Below are positions 33,119 through 42,866 of a DNA stretch of 64,000 nucleotides, piece by piece (the first letter of the stretch is position 1; every line of letters starts with the position of its first letter). Below the pieces are notes generated by a model. That model saw only the letters and a list, made by a program, of their open reading frames with translations. It did not search any database and was not told the DNA's origin. The DNA comes from Polyangium fumosum (GTDB lineage: Bacteria > Myxococcota_A > Polyangia > Polyangiales > Polyangiaceae): assembly GCF_005144585.1 (NCBI RefSeq), contig NZ_SSMQ01000017.1, forward strand, positions 1 through 64,000, given 5' to 3'. The position numbers were made by a program, and so were the translations under genes.

Positions 33119-35023
33119 ATGGTGCTTGTCCGCCGTAGTCTGCCCCTCGTCGCGTTGCTCGCCTCGGCTTGCGGATCCTCGAAGCCGCCCGAGGTCGCGA
33201 AGGCCGAGGGCCCCGACATGCAGTTCGTCCGCCCCACGATGCAGCCGCCCGTGTTCCTCGATCCGCAACGAAAGGAGAAGCTCAAAGAGGCTTTCCCTGC
33301 GATCGAGCGATATGTCGCGGACGAGGTGGCGCGGCGGGGGGTTCCCGGGGTGGCCGTGGGTATCGTGATCGATGGGGAGCTCGTGTATGCCAAGGGGTTC
33401 GGCGTGGCCGATGTCGAGGCGAAGGCGCCCGTCGACAAAGATTCGGTTTTCCGCATCGCCTCGCTGACGAAGAGCTTCACGGCGATGGCCGTGTTGCAGC
33501 TCCGGGATGAAGGAAAGCTCTCGCTCGACGATCCGGCCGCGCAATACGTCCCCGAGCTCGCCGGCCTTCGTTATCCCACGCGCGACGCGGCGCCGATCAC
33601 GCTCCGGCACCTGCTCGGCCACGGCGCCGGGTTCCCCGAGGACAACCCCTGGGGCGATCGACAACTCGGCCTCTCCGACGCGGATTTTTCGAGGATGATG
33701 CGCGAGGGGTTCCCCTTCTCGACGTCCCCCGGCTCGGCGTTCGAGTATTCGAACACCGGATTCGCGATCCTCGGGCGCGTGATCACGAACGTGTCGGGGA
33801 TGGATTACGCGGACTATCTGCGGGCGCGGATCCTCTCGCCGCTCGGGATGAACCGGACGGTCCTCGATGAACGGATGGTCGAAAAGGGGCACCTCGCGCG
33901 GGGATATCGAAAGGAGGGCGATCGGCTCGTGCCCGAGGTGAACCTGCCGCACGGCGCGTTCGGGGCCATGGGGGGGCTGTATGCATCGCTCGCCGATATG
34001 GCGCGCTACGTGGCGTATCATCTCTCGGCGTGGCCGCCGCGCGACGAGCGGGAGGACGGTCCGGTCCGGCGGAGCACGCTGCGCGAAATGCACGTGACGG
34101 GCCGCGCGACGGGCCTCTTCGCCTCGCCGGGGCTCGGGGACGAGCCGCCGTCCGTTCGCGCGACCGGCTATTCGTTCGGGCTCGGCACGTTCGAGACGTG
34201 CGAATTCACGCGAGGCGTCTCGCACACGGGAGGTTTGCCCGGGTATGGGTCGGTGATCCAGTTCTTGCCCGACCACGGCGTCGGCGTGATCGCGATGTCG
34301 AACCTCACGTACGCGCCCATGTGGCGGGTCGCGCGCGAGGCGTTGCGGCGCCTGCACGAGACGGGCGCGCTCGTGCCGCGCGCGTTCGTGCCCTCGGAGG
34401 CGCTCGTGCGGGCGAAGGAAGCCTCGAGCCGCCTCGTCGCGAAATGGAGCGACGCCGAGGCGGACGCGAACTTCGCGGATTCGATCTTCCTCGACAAACC
34501 ACGCGAGCGATGGGCGGCGGACCTCGACGCGCTCCGCGCGGCGCACGGCGCGTGCCGGGAGGAGGGGACGATCGAGGCGGAGAACGCGCTTCGCGGCACG
34601 TTCCGGCTCGGATGCGAGAAAGGGTGGATCGGCGTTTCGTTCACGCTCGCGCCGACCTCGCCGCCGCGGATCCAGTACCTCGATTTCCACAGCGTGCTGC
34701 CGCCGCCGAGCGCGCTCGCGTCGGGCGGCGACAAATTCGTCCGGCTCCTGAACCGATGGGACGACGCCGCCGCGGCCGATCTCTTCGACACGAGCGTGGA
34801 TGTGGCGCGCATGAAGGCATCCCTCGCGAGCCTGAAGGAGATTCGCGGGGCGTGCCAAATCGGCGACGTGATCGGGAGCGACGGCGCCACGCGGGCGAGC
34901 TTCCGCCTTGCCTGCGAGCGATATCCGCTCGCCGTGGAGGTCATGCGGAAGGCGGGGGCCGAGAAGATCGATGGCGTGCGGTTTTTCCCGGTGCCCGGGG
35001 AAGCCGCGCGGTGCGCGCAATGA
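33119..35023 (+). CDS. Class C beta-lactamase-fold serine hydrolase lipoprotein
   Basis: A 634-aa lipoprotein (signal MVLVRRSLPLVALLASAC, Cys18). The hydrolase domain at about 60-400 has the class C/esterase triad of motifs: SLTK (Ser115, Lys118), YSN (210-212), and HTG (369-371) followed by GLPGYG. Residues about 430-634 hold two copies of a small module (AKWSDAEADANFADSIFL...GACREEGTIE and LLNRWDDAAAADLFDTSV...GACQIGDVIG), resembling a DUF3887-type domain repeat. Such proteins are often esterases, D-aminopeptidases or beta-lactamase relatives; true penicillinase activity is not implied. It is divergent from the TPR gene. Confidence 0.88.
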   Translation: MVLVRRSLPLVALLASACGSSKPPEVAKAEGPDMQFVRPTMQPPVFLDPQRKEKLKEAFPAIERYVADEVARRGVPGVAVGIVIDGELVYAKGFGVADVEAKAPVDKDSVFRIASLTKSFTAMAVLQLRDEGKLSLDDPAAQYVPELAGLRYPTRDAAPITLRHLLGHGAGFPEDNPWGDRQLGLSDADFSRMMREGFPFSTSPGSAFEYSNTGFAILGRVITNVSGMDYADYLRARILSPLGMNRTVLDERMVEKGHLARGYRKEGDRLVPEVNLPHGAFGAMGGLYASLADMARYVAYHLSAWPPRDEREDGPVRRSTLREMHVTGRATGLFASPGLGDEPPSVRATGYSFGLGTFETCEFTRGVSHTGGLPGYGSVIQFLPDHGVGVIAMSNLTYAPMWRVAREALRRLHETGALVPRAFVPSEALVRAKEASSRLVAKWSDAEADANFADSIFLDKPRERWAADLDALRAAHGACREEGTIEAENALRGTFRLGCEKGWIGVSFTLAPTSPPRIQYLDFHSVLPPPSALASGGDKFVRLLNRWDDAAAADLFDTSVDVARMKASLASLKEIRGACQIGDVIGSDGATRASFRLACERYPLAVEVMRKAGAEKIDGVRFFPVPGEAARCAQ

Positions 35024-35035
35024 AGGCGTACCGGC

Positions 35036-36145
35036 TCATTGCGTCGCGACGCCCTCTTGCTTGACGCGCAGGACCACCTTGCCCGGCCCGTCGGCTGTCG
35101 CGCCCTCGAAGCGGTCGAAGACCAGGAGATACCGCGAAACACCGTCCGAGGCCGATTGCACGAGCCACGAGGCGTCCGCCGGCGCGGGCGTGGCCGCCGC
35201 CCGATCGATCCAGTAGTCCGAGAACGCGCTGAAGATGCCGTCGCCCCGCCAGATGAGCTTCGGATCGGACAATTCCGTATGCCCGACCGCGTCGAACCGC
35301 GCGAGCTCGGAGTCGTCCGTGCGCGTCTTGACGATATCGAGCGTCTCGTCTTTCGTCTCGCTCGCGTGCAGATCCACGGCGGTCACGCCGCGCGGCCCGC
35401 CGAGATCGCCGTTGACGCTGATCGAGGCGCGGCGGAAGCAGAGGTGCCAGTCCTTCGTGGTGAGCGCCTCGGCCGGCGTGTGTTTCGTCCGCGCGCCCGT
35501 GCCGAGATCGAGGCATTCGCTCGGCACGTCCTCGGGCGCCTGCGAGCCCCCCGCGGTGCCGTCGAGATCGGCGAGCGTCTGCGTGGCGCCCACGCCGGCG
35601 GACGTCACCTCGGCCCAGCGGATGCGATAAATGGCCGCCACCGGTGCGCCTTGTTGCTCGGCATAATACCCGAGGACCTGCACCTTCCATTGCTTGTCCG
35701 CATCACGCACGCCGAAGACGTGGTAACGCACCCAGAGCACGTGGACGCTCGGGTCGTACGCCCAGAAATCGCGGAACGCGCCGCCCGCTTCGTCCTTCGT
35801 CAGGAACGGGATCGCCGGCGCGATCCCTTCGTCGTACGTCGCCGCGTCGAGCGGACCGAACGCCCCGCCCTCGCCGGACCCGGACGCGCCGCTGTTCGTG
35901 AAGACGTTGAATTTTTCGAATGCGAGATCCCAGGCGGTCGAGGCCGAAGTGTCGCCTTCGGGCACGACGATCTCGGGTTTTTCGAGCGCGACGTAGACAC
36001 GTCCCTGCGCGGGGACGGGCACTTCCAGCGTCGCGCCCGTGTCCTCGTTCGGGGGGGGTTCGCCCGTCGTGGAAGGTTTGCCCACCTCCTCGCTGCAGGC
36101 GCAAAGAAGGAGCGGAAAAGCTGCGGCCCAAATGGATCGTTTCAT
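35036..36145 (-). CDS. HmuY-like haem-binding lipoprotein
   Basis: A 369-aa lipoprotein (signal ending LLLCAC). The HmuY-type signature WDLAFEKFNVFTNSGASGSGEGGA is clear near residues 73-96, and strands typical of the family follow (YHVFGVRDADKQWKVQVLGYY, IYRIRWAEVT). HmuY proteins are haemophores that hand haem to a TonB-dependent receptor. This one is longer than classical HmuY (about 215 aa) because of extra C-terminal strand-rich sequence (residues 215-369). It overlaps the receptor stop by 4 nt (36142-36145), a strong sign of joint function, and is regulated with it. Confidence 0.85.
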   Translation of the reverse strand: MKRSIWAAAFPLLLCACSEEVGKPSTTGEPPPNEDTGATLEVPVPAQGRVYVALEKPEIVVPEGDTSASTAWDLAFEKFNVFTNSGASGSGEGGAFGPLDAATYDEGIAPAIPFLTKDEAGGAFRDFWAYDPSVHVLWVRYHVFGVRDADKQWKVQVLGYYAEQQGAPVAAIYRIRWAEVTSAGVGATQTLADLDGTAGGSQAPEDVPSECLDLGTGARTKHTPAEALTTKDWHLCFRRASISVNGDLGGPRGVTAVDLHASETKDETLDIVKTRTDDSELARFDAVGHTELSDPKLIWRGDGIFSAFSDYWIDRAAATPAPADASWLVQSASDGVSRYLLVFDRFEGATADGPGKVVLRVKQEGVATQ

Positions 36146-38142
36146 GGTTCCTCCGCGGGAATGTCGGCCGTGAGGCCAAAGTAAAGGGTCCGCCCCTGGA
36201 CCGGCCGCTGGTCGCCCAAGCGGGTCGGGTCTTTCTGAGCGCCGAGCGCATTGAGCACCCCAGCATAGGCGCGGGCCCCACGAAAAATCGGACGCGCGAT
36301 CCGCGCGTCGATCGTCTGGAAGCCAGGCGTGCGCAAGCCCTCGTCGAGGAAGGCGTCGGTGACCATTCGATACCGGAGCACGAGCTCCAGCCGGAGCGGC
36401 AAATCGGCCCGGAGCGCGGTGACCACCGTGTGCGGCGGGCGCCCTTCGAGCGGACGCTGGTTCTCGTCGTCCCGCGTCCACAAGTAGGAATACCCGGCCT
36501 CCGCGCGCAGCACGCCCGCGATGGTGCAAGCGCCGTCGATCTGCGCGCCGAACGTGCGCGCCCGGCCGATGTTGCGGTACGTGTAATCGTCGATGCCGCC
36601 CTGGCTCGCGGCCGGCCGGATGTCGATGTCGATGAGGCCGTCGATCCAGTTCGCGAAGACGCTGCCCCGGACGAGAAAGCCGTTTTTCGAGCGATAACTC
36701 ACGTCGCCGCTCGTGCCCCACGACGTCTCGGGGCTGAGGTTCGGGTTGCCGAGCACGCGATACCCGAGGGCGCCGTGATCAAAGGCGAACCCGATCTCCT
36801 TCGCCGCCGGCGCGCGAAACCCGCGCCCGACGGAGGCCCGCACGGTCACGCTGGGCAAGGGCTGGTACGAGAGCGCGAGCCGCGGCACGGCGACGCCGCC
36901 ATAACGCAGGTGCATCTCCGCGCGGCCGCCCGCGAGCAGGGTGAGCGAATCGAAGAGCTTCCACCCGAGCTGCGCATACCCCGCGATGCTGCCGAGCGTG
37001 ACGGGGACGAGCTCCTCGATCGTGCTCGTCTGCACGCTGCCGCTGATGAGCTCGGCGCGCGTGAGTGATTGCGAGAGTTTTTCCACCTCGGCGCGCATGC
37101 CCACGACCCACGTGCGCCGTCCGTCCGCGATGGTGCCCGTCGCCTCCAGGCTGGAGAGCGAGGCCTCGCGATCACGGGTCTCGTCGATCGGCGATTCGTA
37201 GCGGTCTTTTTGGGTCGTGTCGAACGCCCATTGTTGCCCGAGCGCGAGGCGCAGGGTCGAGCCTTTGCCGAGGTCGACGAGCTCGACGAGGTGGACGGCG
37301 AATCGATTCGTGCGCTGCGGCAGGTCGATCCGGTACGTCCCGAGGCCCGGGACGACCTGGCTTTGCCGTCCCTCCGATGCGTCGTGGAGCCAGCGCACGC
37401 GGGCTTGCACGCGCGTGCGGGCGTTGAGCTCGGCGCCGAGCCGCATCCCGAGCATTCCTTGCAGGCGCGAGGGCATCGCGAGGTCGACCGCGTCTTCGAG
37501 GAGCGAGACCCCGTCCGTGCGGAAGAAATTGCCGTCGAGCGTGGCCCACGTCCGCTCCCCGCGCCACGCGGCATTGCCCTGCGCGATGACCCCGCGGCGA
37601 TTGCGGCCTTCGAGGCGCACCCGCCCGCTGAAGCCCGGGTGCAGGGGTTGTCCCGTGACGACATTGACGACCCCGCCGATCGCGCTCGTGCCATACAGCG
37701 AGCTCATCGGCCCGGCGACGACCTCGACGCGGGCGACGTCCGAGAGTGGCATTCTCGAAAGATCGATCGCCCCGCCCACGTCGCCGATGACGCGCTCGCC
37801 GTCTTCGAGGACGAGCACGCGTTGCCGGTCGAGGCCCTGGATCTGGATGGCGCTCGGATTGCCGATGTCGCCGTAGGCCGAGGGGTTGATCTGGACGCCG
37901 GGTTGCCCCGCGATGGCCTCGGCCACGTTCGTCGCGCCGCGCCGCTCGGCTTCGTCGCGTGTGACGACGTCGACGCGCACCGTGGCACGCTGGCTCTGCT
38001 CCGGCATGCGCGTCCCGGTGACGACGACCTCGGCGCCCTTGTCCTTGTCTTTCCCGCTCGGCGCAGGCTCCTCGGCGCGCGCCACCGCCGCAGGCAGCAG
38101 CGATGCCCCAAGGAGGAGGACGGCCGAGGTCGAAAGTCTCAT
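36142..38142 (-). CDS. TonB-dependent outer-membrane receptor (haem/iron uptake)
   Basis: A 666-aa receptor with signal peptide (LLPAAVARAEE), a TonB box-like EVVVTGTRMPEQ, and a plug domain: RRGATNVAEAIAGQPGVQI, IQIQGLDRQRVLVLEDGERV, VEVVAGPMSSLYGTSAIGG. The beta-barrel fills the rest, with alternating hydrophobic strands ending LYFGLTADI near the C-terminus. Paired with a HmuY-like haemophore it probably imports haem, powered by TonB/ExbBD encoded elsewhere. A 7-1-7 Fur-like palindrome lies 13 bp upstream of its ATG. Confidence 0.9.
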   Translation of the reverse strand: MRLSTSAVLLLGASLLPAAVARAEEPAPSGKDKDKGAEVVVTGTRMPEQSQRATVRVDVVTRDEAERRGATNVAEAIAGQPGVQINPSAYGDIGNPSAIQIQGLDRQRVLVLEDGERVIGDVGGAIDLSRMPLSDVARVEVVAGPMSSLYGTSAIGGVVNVVTGQPLHPGFSGRVRLEGRNRRGVIAQGNAAWRGERTWATLDGNFFRTDGVSLLEDAVDLAMPSRLQGMLGMRLGAELNARTRVQARVRWLHDASEGRQSQVVPGLGTYRIDLPQRTNRFAVHLVELVDLGKGSTLRLALGQQWAFDTTQKDRYESPIDETRDREASLSSLEATGTIADGRRTWVVGMRAEVEKLSQSLTRAELISGSVQTSTIEELVPVTLGSIAGYAQLGWKLFDSLTLLAGGRAEMHLRYGGVAVPRLALSYQPLPSVTVRASVGRGFRAPAAKEIGFAFDHGALGYRVLGNPNLSPETSWGTSGDVSYRSKNGFLVRGSVFANWIDGLIDIDIRPAASQGGIDDYTYRNIGRARTFGAQIDGACTIAGVLRAEAGYSYLWTRDDENQRPLEGRPPHTVVTALRADLPLRLELVLRYRMVTDAFLDEGLRTPGFQTIDARIARPIFRGARAYAGVLNALGAQKDPTRLGDQRPVQGRTLYFGLTADIPAEEP

Positions 38143-38154
38143 CTGCGGCGTAGA

Positions 38155-38169
38155 TGAAAGTGACTTTCA
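38155..38169. promoter_or_regulatory. Fur-like palindrome upstream of the HmuY/TonB operon
   Basis: TGAAAGTGACTTTCA is a perfect 7-1-7 inverted repeat. Fur sites are modelled as 7-1-7 (TGATAAT-N-ATTATCA); the half-site here agrees at 5 of 7 positions. It lies 13 bp from the TonB-receptor ATG, where bound repressor would block transcription or initiation. Iron repression of the operon is the natural inference. Confidence 0.6.
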
Positions 38170-38257
38170 ACTTCTAGATGGAAACGCCGAGGAAGTCAAG
38201 AACAAGCCGAGGACGCTCGTTTGCACGGGTCGTCGGCTTGTTCTTGTGGATTCCGTC

Positions 38258-40447
38258 TCAGAGGTTCCGCACAAAATAATCGCGAATGAGCTCTTCCATG
38301 TAGATGCGGTCCGGCGGTCGGCGGGGCATGTGGCGCTCGTCCGGGAAGAGGAGGAGGTCGTACGGCTTGCGGGTGCCGATCATGGCGTTGACGAGCCGCG
38401 CGGTGTGTCGGAAATGAACATTCTCGTCGATGAGCCCGTGCACGAGCATGAGCTTGCCGCGGATGTTCTCGACGTGGCGCATCACGCTGCTCTCCTCGTA
38501 GCCGCGCGGGTTGTCCGATGGCATGCCCATGTACCGCTCGGTGTAATGGGTGTCGTAGCCGTCCCAGTGCGTGACGGGCGCGCCGGCGACCGCGACCTTG
38601 AAGGTCTCGGGCGCGCGCGCGAGGCACATCGCGGCCATGTACCCGCCATAACTCCAGCCATACACGCCGACGCGCGCAGGATCCGCGAGGCCCTGCGCGA
38701 CGAGCCAGCGGACGCCGTCGACCTGATCGTCGACCTCGATCGAGCCCATGCGGTTCTTGAGCGCGCCCTCGAACGCGAGCCCGCGCCGCGCGCTGCCGCG
38801 GTTGTCCACCATGAACACGAGGTAGCCGAGGCTGCGCAGCCATTGCGGACGCATCGTGACCGTCATGTTCCAGCCGTTCGTCACGAGCTGGACGTGCGGG
38901 CCGCCATATACGTACACGATCGTCGGAAACGGGCCGCTGCCGAAATGCGCCGGCGGGCGATAGAGCGCGCCATGCAGGGTTTCGCCGTCCCGCGAGAGGA
39001 ATGAGACGATCTCGGGCGGCGTGAGGCCGAGCGAGGCGATGCGAGGATCCTGCTCGTCGTGGAGCGTCGCGAGCACGGCGCCGTCGTCGATCGAGCGGAG
39101 TTTGACGGTGGGCGGGCGATCCTTGGCGTGATAGACGTCGACGAAGCGGCGGCAGGCGCGGTCGCAGGTGACGACGTGCATCCCGGGCTCGGGGGTGATG
39201 CGGCGCATTTCGCCGCCGTCGAAGGACACGGCATAGAGGTGGCATTCGAGCGCACTCGCGGCCGTGGCCGTGAAATAGACGAAGCGGCCCTTTTCATCGA
39301 CGCCGCGGACGTCGTCGACCATCCACGCTCCGCGCGTCAGCTCGGCGACGAGGGTTCCTTCGCGGTCGTAACGATAAAGATGCCGATAGCCCGTCCGCTC
39401 GGAGGCCCACAAAAAGCCGCCGTCCGCGAGCGGGCGGAGGAGGTCGTGCAGGTTGATCCAGACGTTCGTCTCTTCGCGCAAAAGCCGCGTCCGCGCGCCC
39501 GTCGCGAGGTCGAAGACCACGAGCTCGAGCCAGGTCTGCGCCCGATTCTGGATCTCCGCCGCGAGCCTTTCGCCCGCGAGCCAATGGACGCGGGCGAGAT
39601 ACACCTCCTCGCCGTAGCTCGTATCCATCCAGACGGTCTCGCCGCCCGACGCGGAGACGACGCCGAGGCGCACACGGGCGTTCTCCTCGCCCGCAAATGG
39701 GTAATGGTGGTCTTCCTCCGCCTCGGCGCCGACCTGGGCCTTGCCCTGGTGGACGATCCGATAGATGGGGATATGCGTCTCGTCGACCTCGGTGAACGCG
39801 AGCCATGTTCCGTCGGTCGACCACCAATACCCGTGGTGCCGCGCCATTTCCTCCTGCGCCACGTATTCGGCGAGGCCGTGCGTCTTGCCCGTGCCCCGCG
39901 CGCCCGAGGTGAGCTGTCGCGGCGCACCGCCGGTCGCGTCAATGACGTACAGCTCGGCCTCCTGGACGAACGCGACCGCGGCGCCGTCGGGCGAGAGCTT
40001 CGGGTCGAGGATCGGCGCGCCGCCGGACGCGACGAGCTTGCGCAGCGAGGCGGAAGGCCCGTCTTGCACGTACAGATCGCCCTTGATGGGCACGAGCACG
40101 CGGCTCGCGCGGGTCGCCCACGCGTACGTGGTGACGCCGATCTCGCGCTGGCGCTGCCGTTCGCGGCGAAGCGCCTCCGCGAGCGAGACGTTTTCCTCCG
40201 TCGTGCCGCCGTCGGGCGGCGAGACGAAGAGGCTCTCCGACCCCGTCGCCGGGTCGAAGACGAAGAGCTGCCGCACGAGGCTGCGTTCGGGGCTCTTCAG
40301 GTAGGTGATCAGCCGATCGTCGGGGCTGAAAGCGATCTGATCGGGGATCGCCATGCCCGGCAGCGGGTGGCGGGCGACCTCCTCCACGGCGAGGGTGCCC
40401 TCGGCGGCTTCGAAGGCCTTCGGGGCGTCGGTTTTGGTTGCGGACAT
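38258..40447 (-). CDS. Dipeptidyl peptidase IV-type prolyl oligopeptidase (S9B)
   Basis: A 729-aa serine peptidase. The N-terminal ~480 residues form the beta-propeller, including the double-Glu motif [16 protein letters not shown] that binds the substrate amino terminus and [15 protein letters not shown]. The C-terminal alpha/beta-hydrolase domain carries the nucleophile Ser599 in [12 protein letters not shown], Asp674 in GLIDENVHF and His706 in [10 protein letters not shown]. This combination defines the DPP-IV group, removing X-Pro or X-Ala dipeptides. ATG 40447 gives no signal peptide, so it is cytosolic or exported by other means. Longer in-frame starts upstream are not supported. Confidence 0.9.
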   Translation of the reverse strand: MSATKTDAPKAFEAAEGTLAVEEVARHPLPGMAIPDQIAFSPDDRLITYLKSPERSLVRQLFVFDPATGSESLFVSPPDGGTTEENVSLAEALRRERQRQREIGVTTYAWATRASRVLVPIKGDLYVQDGPSASLRKLVASGGAPILDPKLSPDGAAVAFVQEAELYVIDATGGAPRQLTSGARGTGKTHGLAEYVAQEEMARHHGYWWSTDGTWLAFTEVDETHIPIYRIVHQGKAQVGAEAEEDHHYPFAGEENARVRLGVVSASGGETVWMDTSYGEEVYLARVHWLAGERLAAEIQNRAQTWLELVVFDLATGARTRLLREETNVWINLHDLLRPLADGGFLWASERTGYRHLYRYDREGTLVAELTRGAWMVDDVRGVDEKGRFVYFTATAASALECHLYAVSFDGGEMRRITPEPGMHVVTCDRACRRFVDVYHAKDRPPTVKLRSIDDGAVLATLHDEQDPRIASLGLTPPEIVSFLSRDGETLHGALYRPPAHFGSGPFPTIVYVYGGPHVQLVTNGWNMTVTMRPQWLRSLGYLVFMVDNRGSARRGLAFEGALKNRMGSIEVDDQVDGVRWLVAQGLADPARVGVYGWSYGGYMAAMCLARAPETFKVAVAGAPVTHWDGYDTHYTERYMGMPSDNPRGYEESSVMRHVENIRGKLMLVHGLIDENVHFRHTARLVNAMIGTRKPYDLLLFPDERHMPRRPPDRIYMEELIRDYFVRNL

Positions 40448-40796
40448 CGTGGTTCTTCCCGGGTGAGCGTGGCGCGCAACGTATACCATCGCCGCGGGAA
40501 ACTCCACGCGAGCGACCATGCCCAGGGAGACGTCACGACGGGCGGAACGTGAGCATCGGTGATGTTCCCCACGGTTTGACCGGATTGCGCAACGGCCCCT
40601 CCGGCGGCTTGCGCGAATTGCGCAACGGACGTTTCACAATTTGCGCAAGTGGCGCAGAGCGTCAGAGGTTTTCCTGGGGCTTTTCGGGGCTCGCGAGGTC
40701 GGGCATGTTCATTGCCGATCGTCCGGACGAAGTCACGGGACGGCCAGGAAGCTTGTCCCCCCGAGACCCCGCGCAGGTACACAGGCAGGTAACCGC
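40448..40796. other. 349-bp intergenic region with TTGCGCAA cluster
   Basis: This gap between the divergent DPP-IV and beta-barrel genes carries no convincing gene. Its main feature is four TTGCGCAA-type palindromes at 40585-40592, 40609-40616 (TTGCGCGA), 40618-40625 and 40641-40648. The perfect copies at 40585 and 40618 are 33 bp apart, and a 23-bp step leads to the last. A regulator binding site for the downstream gene is a reasonable reading. Confidence 0.5.
40585..40648. promoter_or_regulatory. Cluster of TTGCGCAA palindromes
   Basis: Three perfect 8-bp palindromes plus one near copy in 64 bp, upstream of the beta-barrel gene. Spacing is irregular (24, 9 and 23 bp), so it is not a tandem repeat; repeated operator half-sites are more likely. 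Confidence 0.45.
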
Positions 40797-41456
40797 ATGC
40801 GAATCTCCCTCATCGTCGCCTCGAAGCTCGCGCTCCTTGCAACCCTCGCGGTGGTCTCTACGGCGAGCGCCGCCGAGAACGCACCCGCGGACGCGCCGGC
40901 CGTGCCCGCGAAGCCCCGCCGGTTTCACGTGGGCATCTCGGGCGGCGTTGCATACCATACCGTGCGCATACCGACGGTGATCCCCACGGAGTACGCGGCC
41001 GCGACGCTCGGCATCCATGCGGGCTACAACGTGACCGAACGCCTCTCGATTGGTTTCGATCTGTCGACCATCGAGAAAGACATGGGGCGCAACGGGCCCT
41101 TTCAGATGTTCGATCCGGGGCTCGCGCCGCAGGCAGGGTGCAACAACTGCGAGCCGCCGCCGTTCGGCGGATGGGTGAAGAACACGACGGCGGTGTTCGG
41201 CACGCTCGGGCCGCGGGTCGAGTTTACTCCCTTTGGCAAGGAGGGCCTTTACATCGGCGCCACGGCCGGGCTCGCGTTCCTCTGGGGCGTCGACTCGATC
41301 TACGGATTCGGCGGCTCGGGGCGGCTCGGGTATCGGGTGAACATCGCCGACGTCCTCGGTCTCGCCCTCGAAGCCGGCGCCCAGGCCCAAACCTTCGGCA
41401 GTGGCGCGTACACGACCGCGCCCTACGGCATGGTGCTCTTCCGGCCTTATTTCTGA
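40797..41456 (+). CDS. Outer-membrane beta-barrel protein
   Basis: A 219-aa exported protein with a clear signal peptide (ALLATLAVVSTASAAE). The mature part is made of alternating-hydrophobicity strands with frequent Gly (RFHVGISGGVAYHTV, AATLGIHAGYNVTERLSIGFDL, GLYIGATAGLAFLWGV, RLGYRVNIADVLGLALEAGAQ), ending LFRPYF; terminal Phe is typical of barrel assembly. A short loop with CNNCEPPPFGGW may form a disulfide. Porin- or OmpA-barrel-like; ligand unknown. Confidence 0.75.
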   Translation: MRISLIVASKLALLATLAVVSTASAAENAPADAPAVPAKPRRFHVGISGGVAYHTVRIPTVIPTEYAAATLGIHAGYNVTERLSIGFDLSTIEKDMGRNGPFQMFDPGLAPQAGCNNCEPPPFGGWVKNTTAVFGTLGPRVEFTPFGKEGLYIGATAGLAFLWGVDSIYGFGGSGRLGYRVNIADVLGLALEAGAQAQTFGSGAYTTAPYGMVLFRPYF

Positions 41457-41522
41457 GGCGTTCCGAGGCCGCCCTCGATCCCGGATTGACGAGGGAAAGT
41501 GGAGGGCGGTAGCCTTCGGGCA

Positions 41523-42866
41523 ATGCACGATGTGGTGGTGCTCGGCGGTGGGCCGGCAGGGCTCGCCGCCGCGATTGCGCTCGGCGCGCGAGGCCGTAGC
41601 GTGGTCGTCCTCGAACGGGGGCGGCTCGGGCGGCCGCGCGTGGGCGAGACGTTCGGGCCCGAAATCGAGCCGCTCCTCGCCACGCTCGGGGTCTTGCAGG
41701 CGTTTCGGGCCGAGGCGTGCGTGCCTTTCCGAGGCGTACGTTCGGCCTGGGGCTCGGCGGAGATCACGGCGCGCTCGTCGATCGTCGATCCGCTCGGCGA
41801 GGGGTTTCACGTGGACCGCGCGCGCTTCGACGCGATGCTCGCGGGCGCCGCGGCGCGCAATGGCGTCGTGCTCCGGGAAGAGACGGGCGTCCCGACGATC
41901 GAGGAAGCCGCGGGGGGCTTTCGCGTGCTCTCGCGCGAGGGGGACGAATTTTCGTGCAGGTTCCTCGTGGACGCGAGCGGCCGCGGCGCGCCTGCGGGCG
42001 CGGTAGGGTCGAGCGCGCGGCGCTGGGTCGCCTGCGATCGAGCCATTGCGATCGTCGGGCGGATGAAGGTGCCCGCGGGCCGGGGCGTGGAGCCCGAGCT
42101 GCTGCTCGAAACGACGGAGGCGGGGTGGTGGTACGTCGCGCCGCAGCCGGGACAAACGCTGCTTTTCGTGTTGCTCACGGACGCGGATCTCGGGGCCACG
42201 ACGCCTCGCGCGGAGCCGATCGAACGATTTCTCCAGGCGCTCGAGCGGACGCACCACGTGCGGGCGCTCGCCGAAGGATGCATTCTGGAGGAGCCGCCGC
42301 GTGTGGTGCGGGCCGATACGGGAATGCTCCTGCCGGGCCGGGGGGCGCGGTGGTGCGCGGTGGGGGACGCGCTGGTCGCGGGCGATCCGCTGGCGGGGGA
42401 CGGCGTTTCGCGGGGGTTTCGTTCGGCGATCGAGGTGGCGGCGGACATCGATCGGGCGCTCGCGGAAGGGGCCGAGGTGTTGCCCGTGCCGGCCACGGAT
42501 CCTGCGGTGTTTCTCGCGGGGCATCTGGATCGACGGGCGCGTTATTACAGCGTGGAGACCCGTTTTTCCGAGGCGCTTTTCTGGAAGCGGCGCCAGGCGA
42601 TCGATTGGCAAACCGAGGCGATCACGCTGGATCCGCGGGCGATGTTGCAGTGGGATGGGCGCGAGCCCGACCCGCACGTGATGGCGCCGGTCGAGTCGCT
42701 CCTTCCACCAAAGGCGCTCGCCTCTGTGCTCGATTTCCTGCGGAGCCCGCGCCCCGCGCACGAGGCGCTCGCCGCGCTCCAGGCCGCGGCGCCGCTCGGG
42801 GATCGCCGCCTGCTCGTGGGGCTCGAAGGGCTCGTCGACCTCGGAATCCTGGTTCCTACAGGATGA
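41523..42866 (+). CDS. FAD-dependent oxidoreductase (halogenase/LodB-type flavoprotein)
   Basis: A 447-aa flavoprotein. The N-terminal Rossmann FAD motif is VLGGGPAGLAAAIAL (GxGxxG at 8-13), followed by GETFGPEIEPLLATLGVL, an F/L..G region (GEGFHVDRARFDAMLAGAA), and the second FAD motif FLVDASGRG and VGDALVAGDPLAGDGVSRG. The pattern G-E-T..L..LG is shared with flavin-dependent halogenases and with LodB/QhpG, which modify Trp in quinone cofactors. The last 60 residues (PPKALASVLDFLRSPRPAHEAL...LVDLGILVP) look like a winged-helix or PqqD-like tail. The reaction is not determinable. It overlaps the convergent next gene by 11 bp. Confidence 0.78.
   Translation: MHDVVVLGGGPAGLAAAIALGARGRSVVVLERGRLGRPRVGETFGPEIEPLLATLGVLQAFRAEACVPFRGVRSAWGSAEITARSSIVDPLGEGFHVDRARFDAMLAGAAARNGVVLREETGVPTIEEAAGGFRVLSREGDEFSCRFLVDASGRGAPAGAVGSSARRWVACDRAIAIVGRMKVPAGRGVEPELLLETTEAGWWYVAPQPGQTLLFVLLTDADLGATTPRAEPIERFLQALERTHHVRALAEGCILEEPPRVVRADTGMLLPGRGARWCAVGDALVAGDPLAGDGVSRGFRSAIEVAADIDRALAEGAEVLPVPATDPAVFLAGHLDRRARYYSVETRFSEALFWKRRQAIDWQTEAITLDPRAMLQWDGREPDPHVMAPVESLLPPKALASVLDFLRSPRPAHEALAALQAAAPLGDRRLLVGLEGLVDLGILVPTG

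Noticed and set aside
40309-40782. Minus-strand small protein with [13 protein letters not shown] sequence
   Set aside because: The frame overlaps the true start of the DPP-IV gene and the TTGCGCAA palindromes; no ribosome site or recognisable fold was seen.
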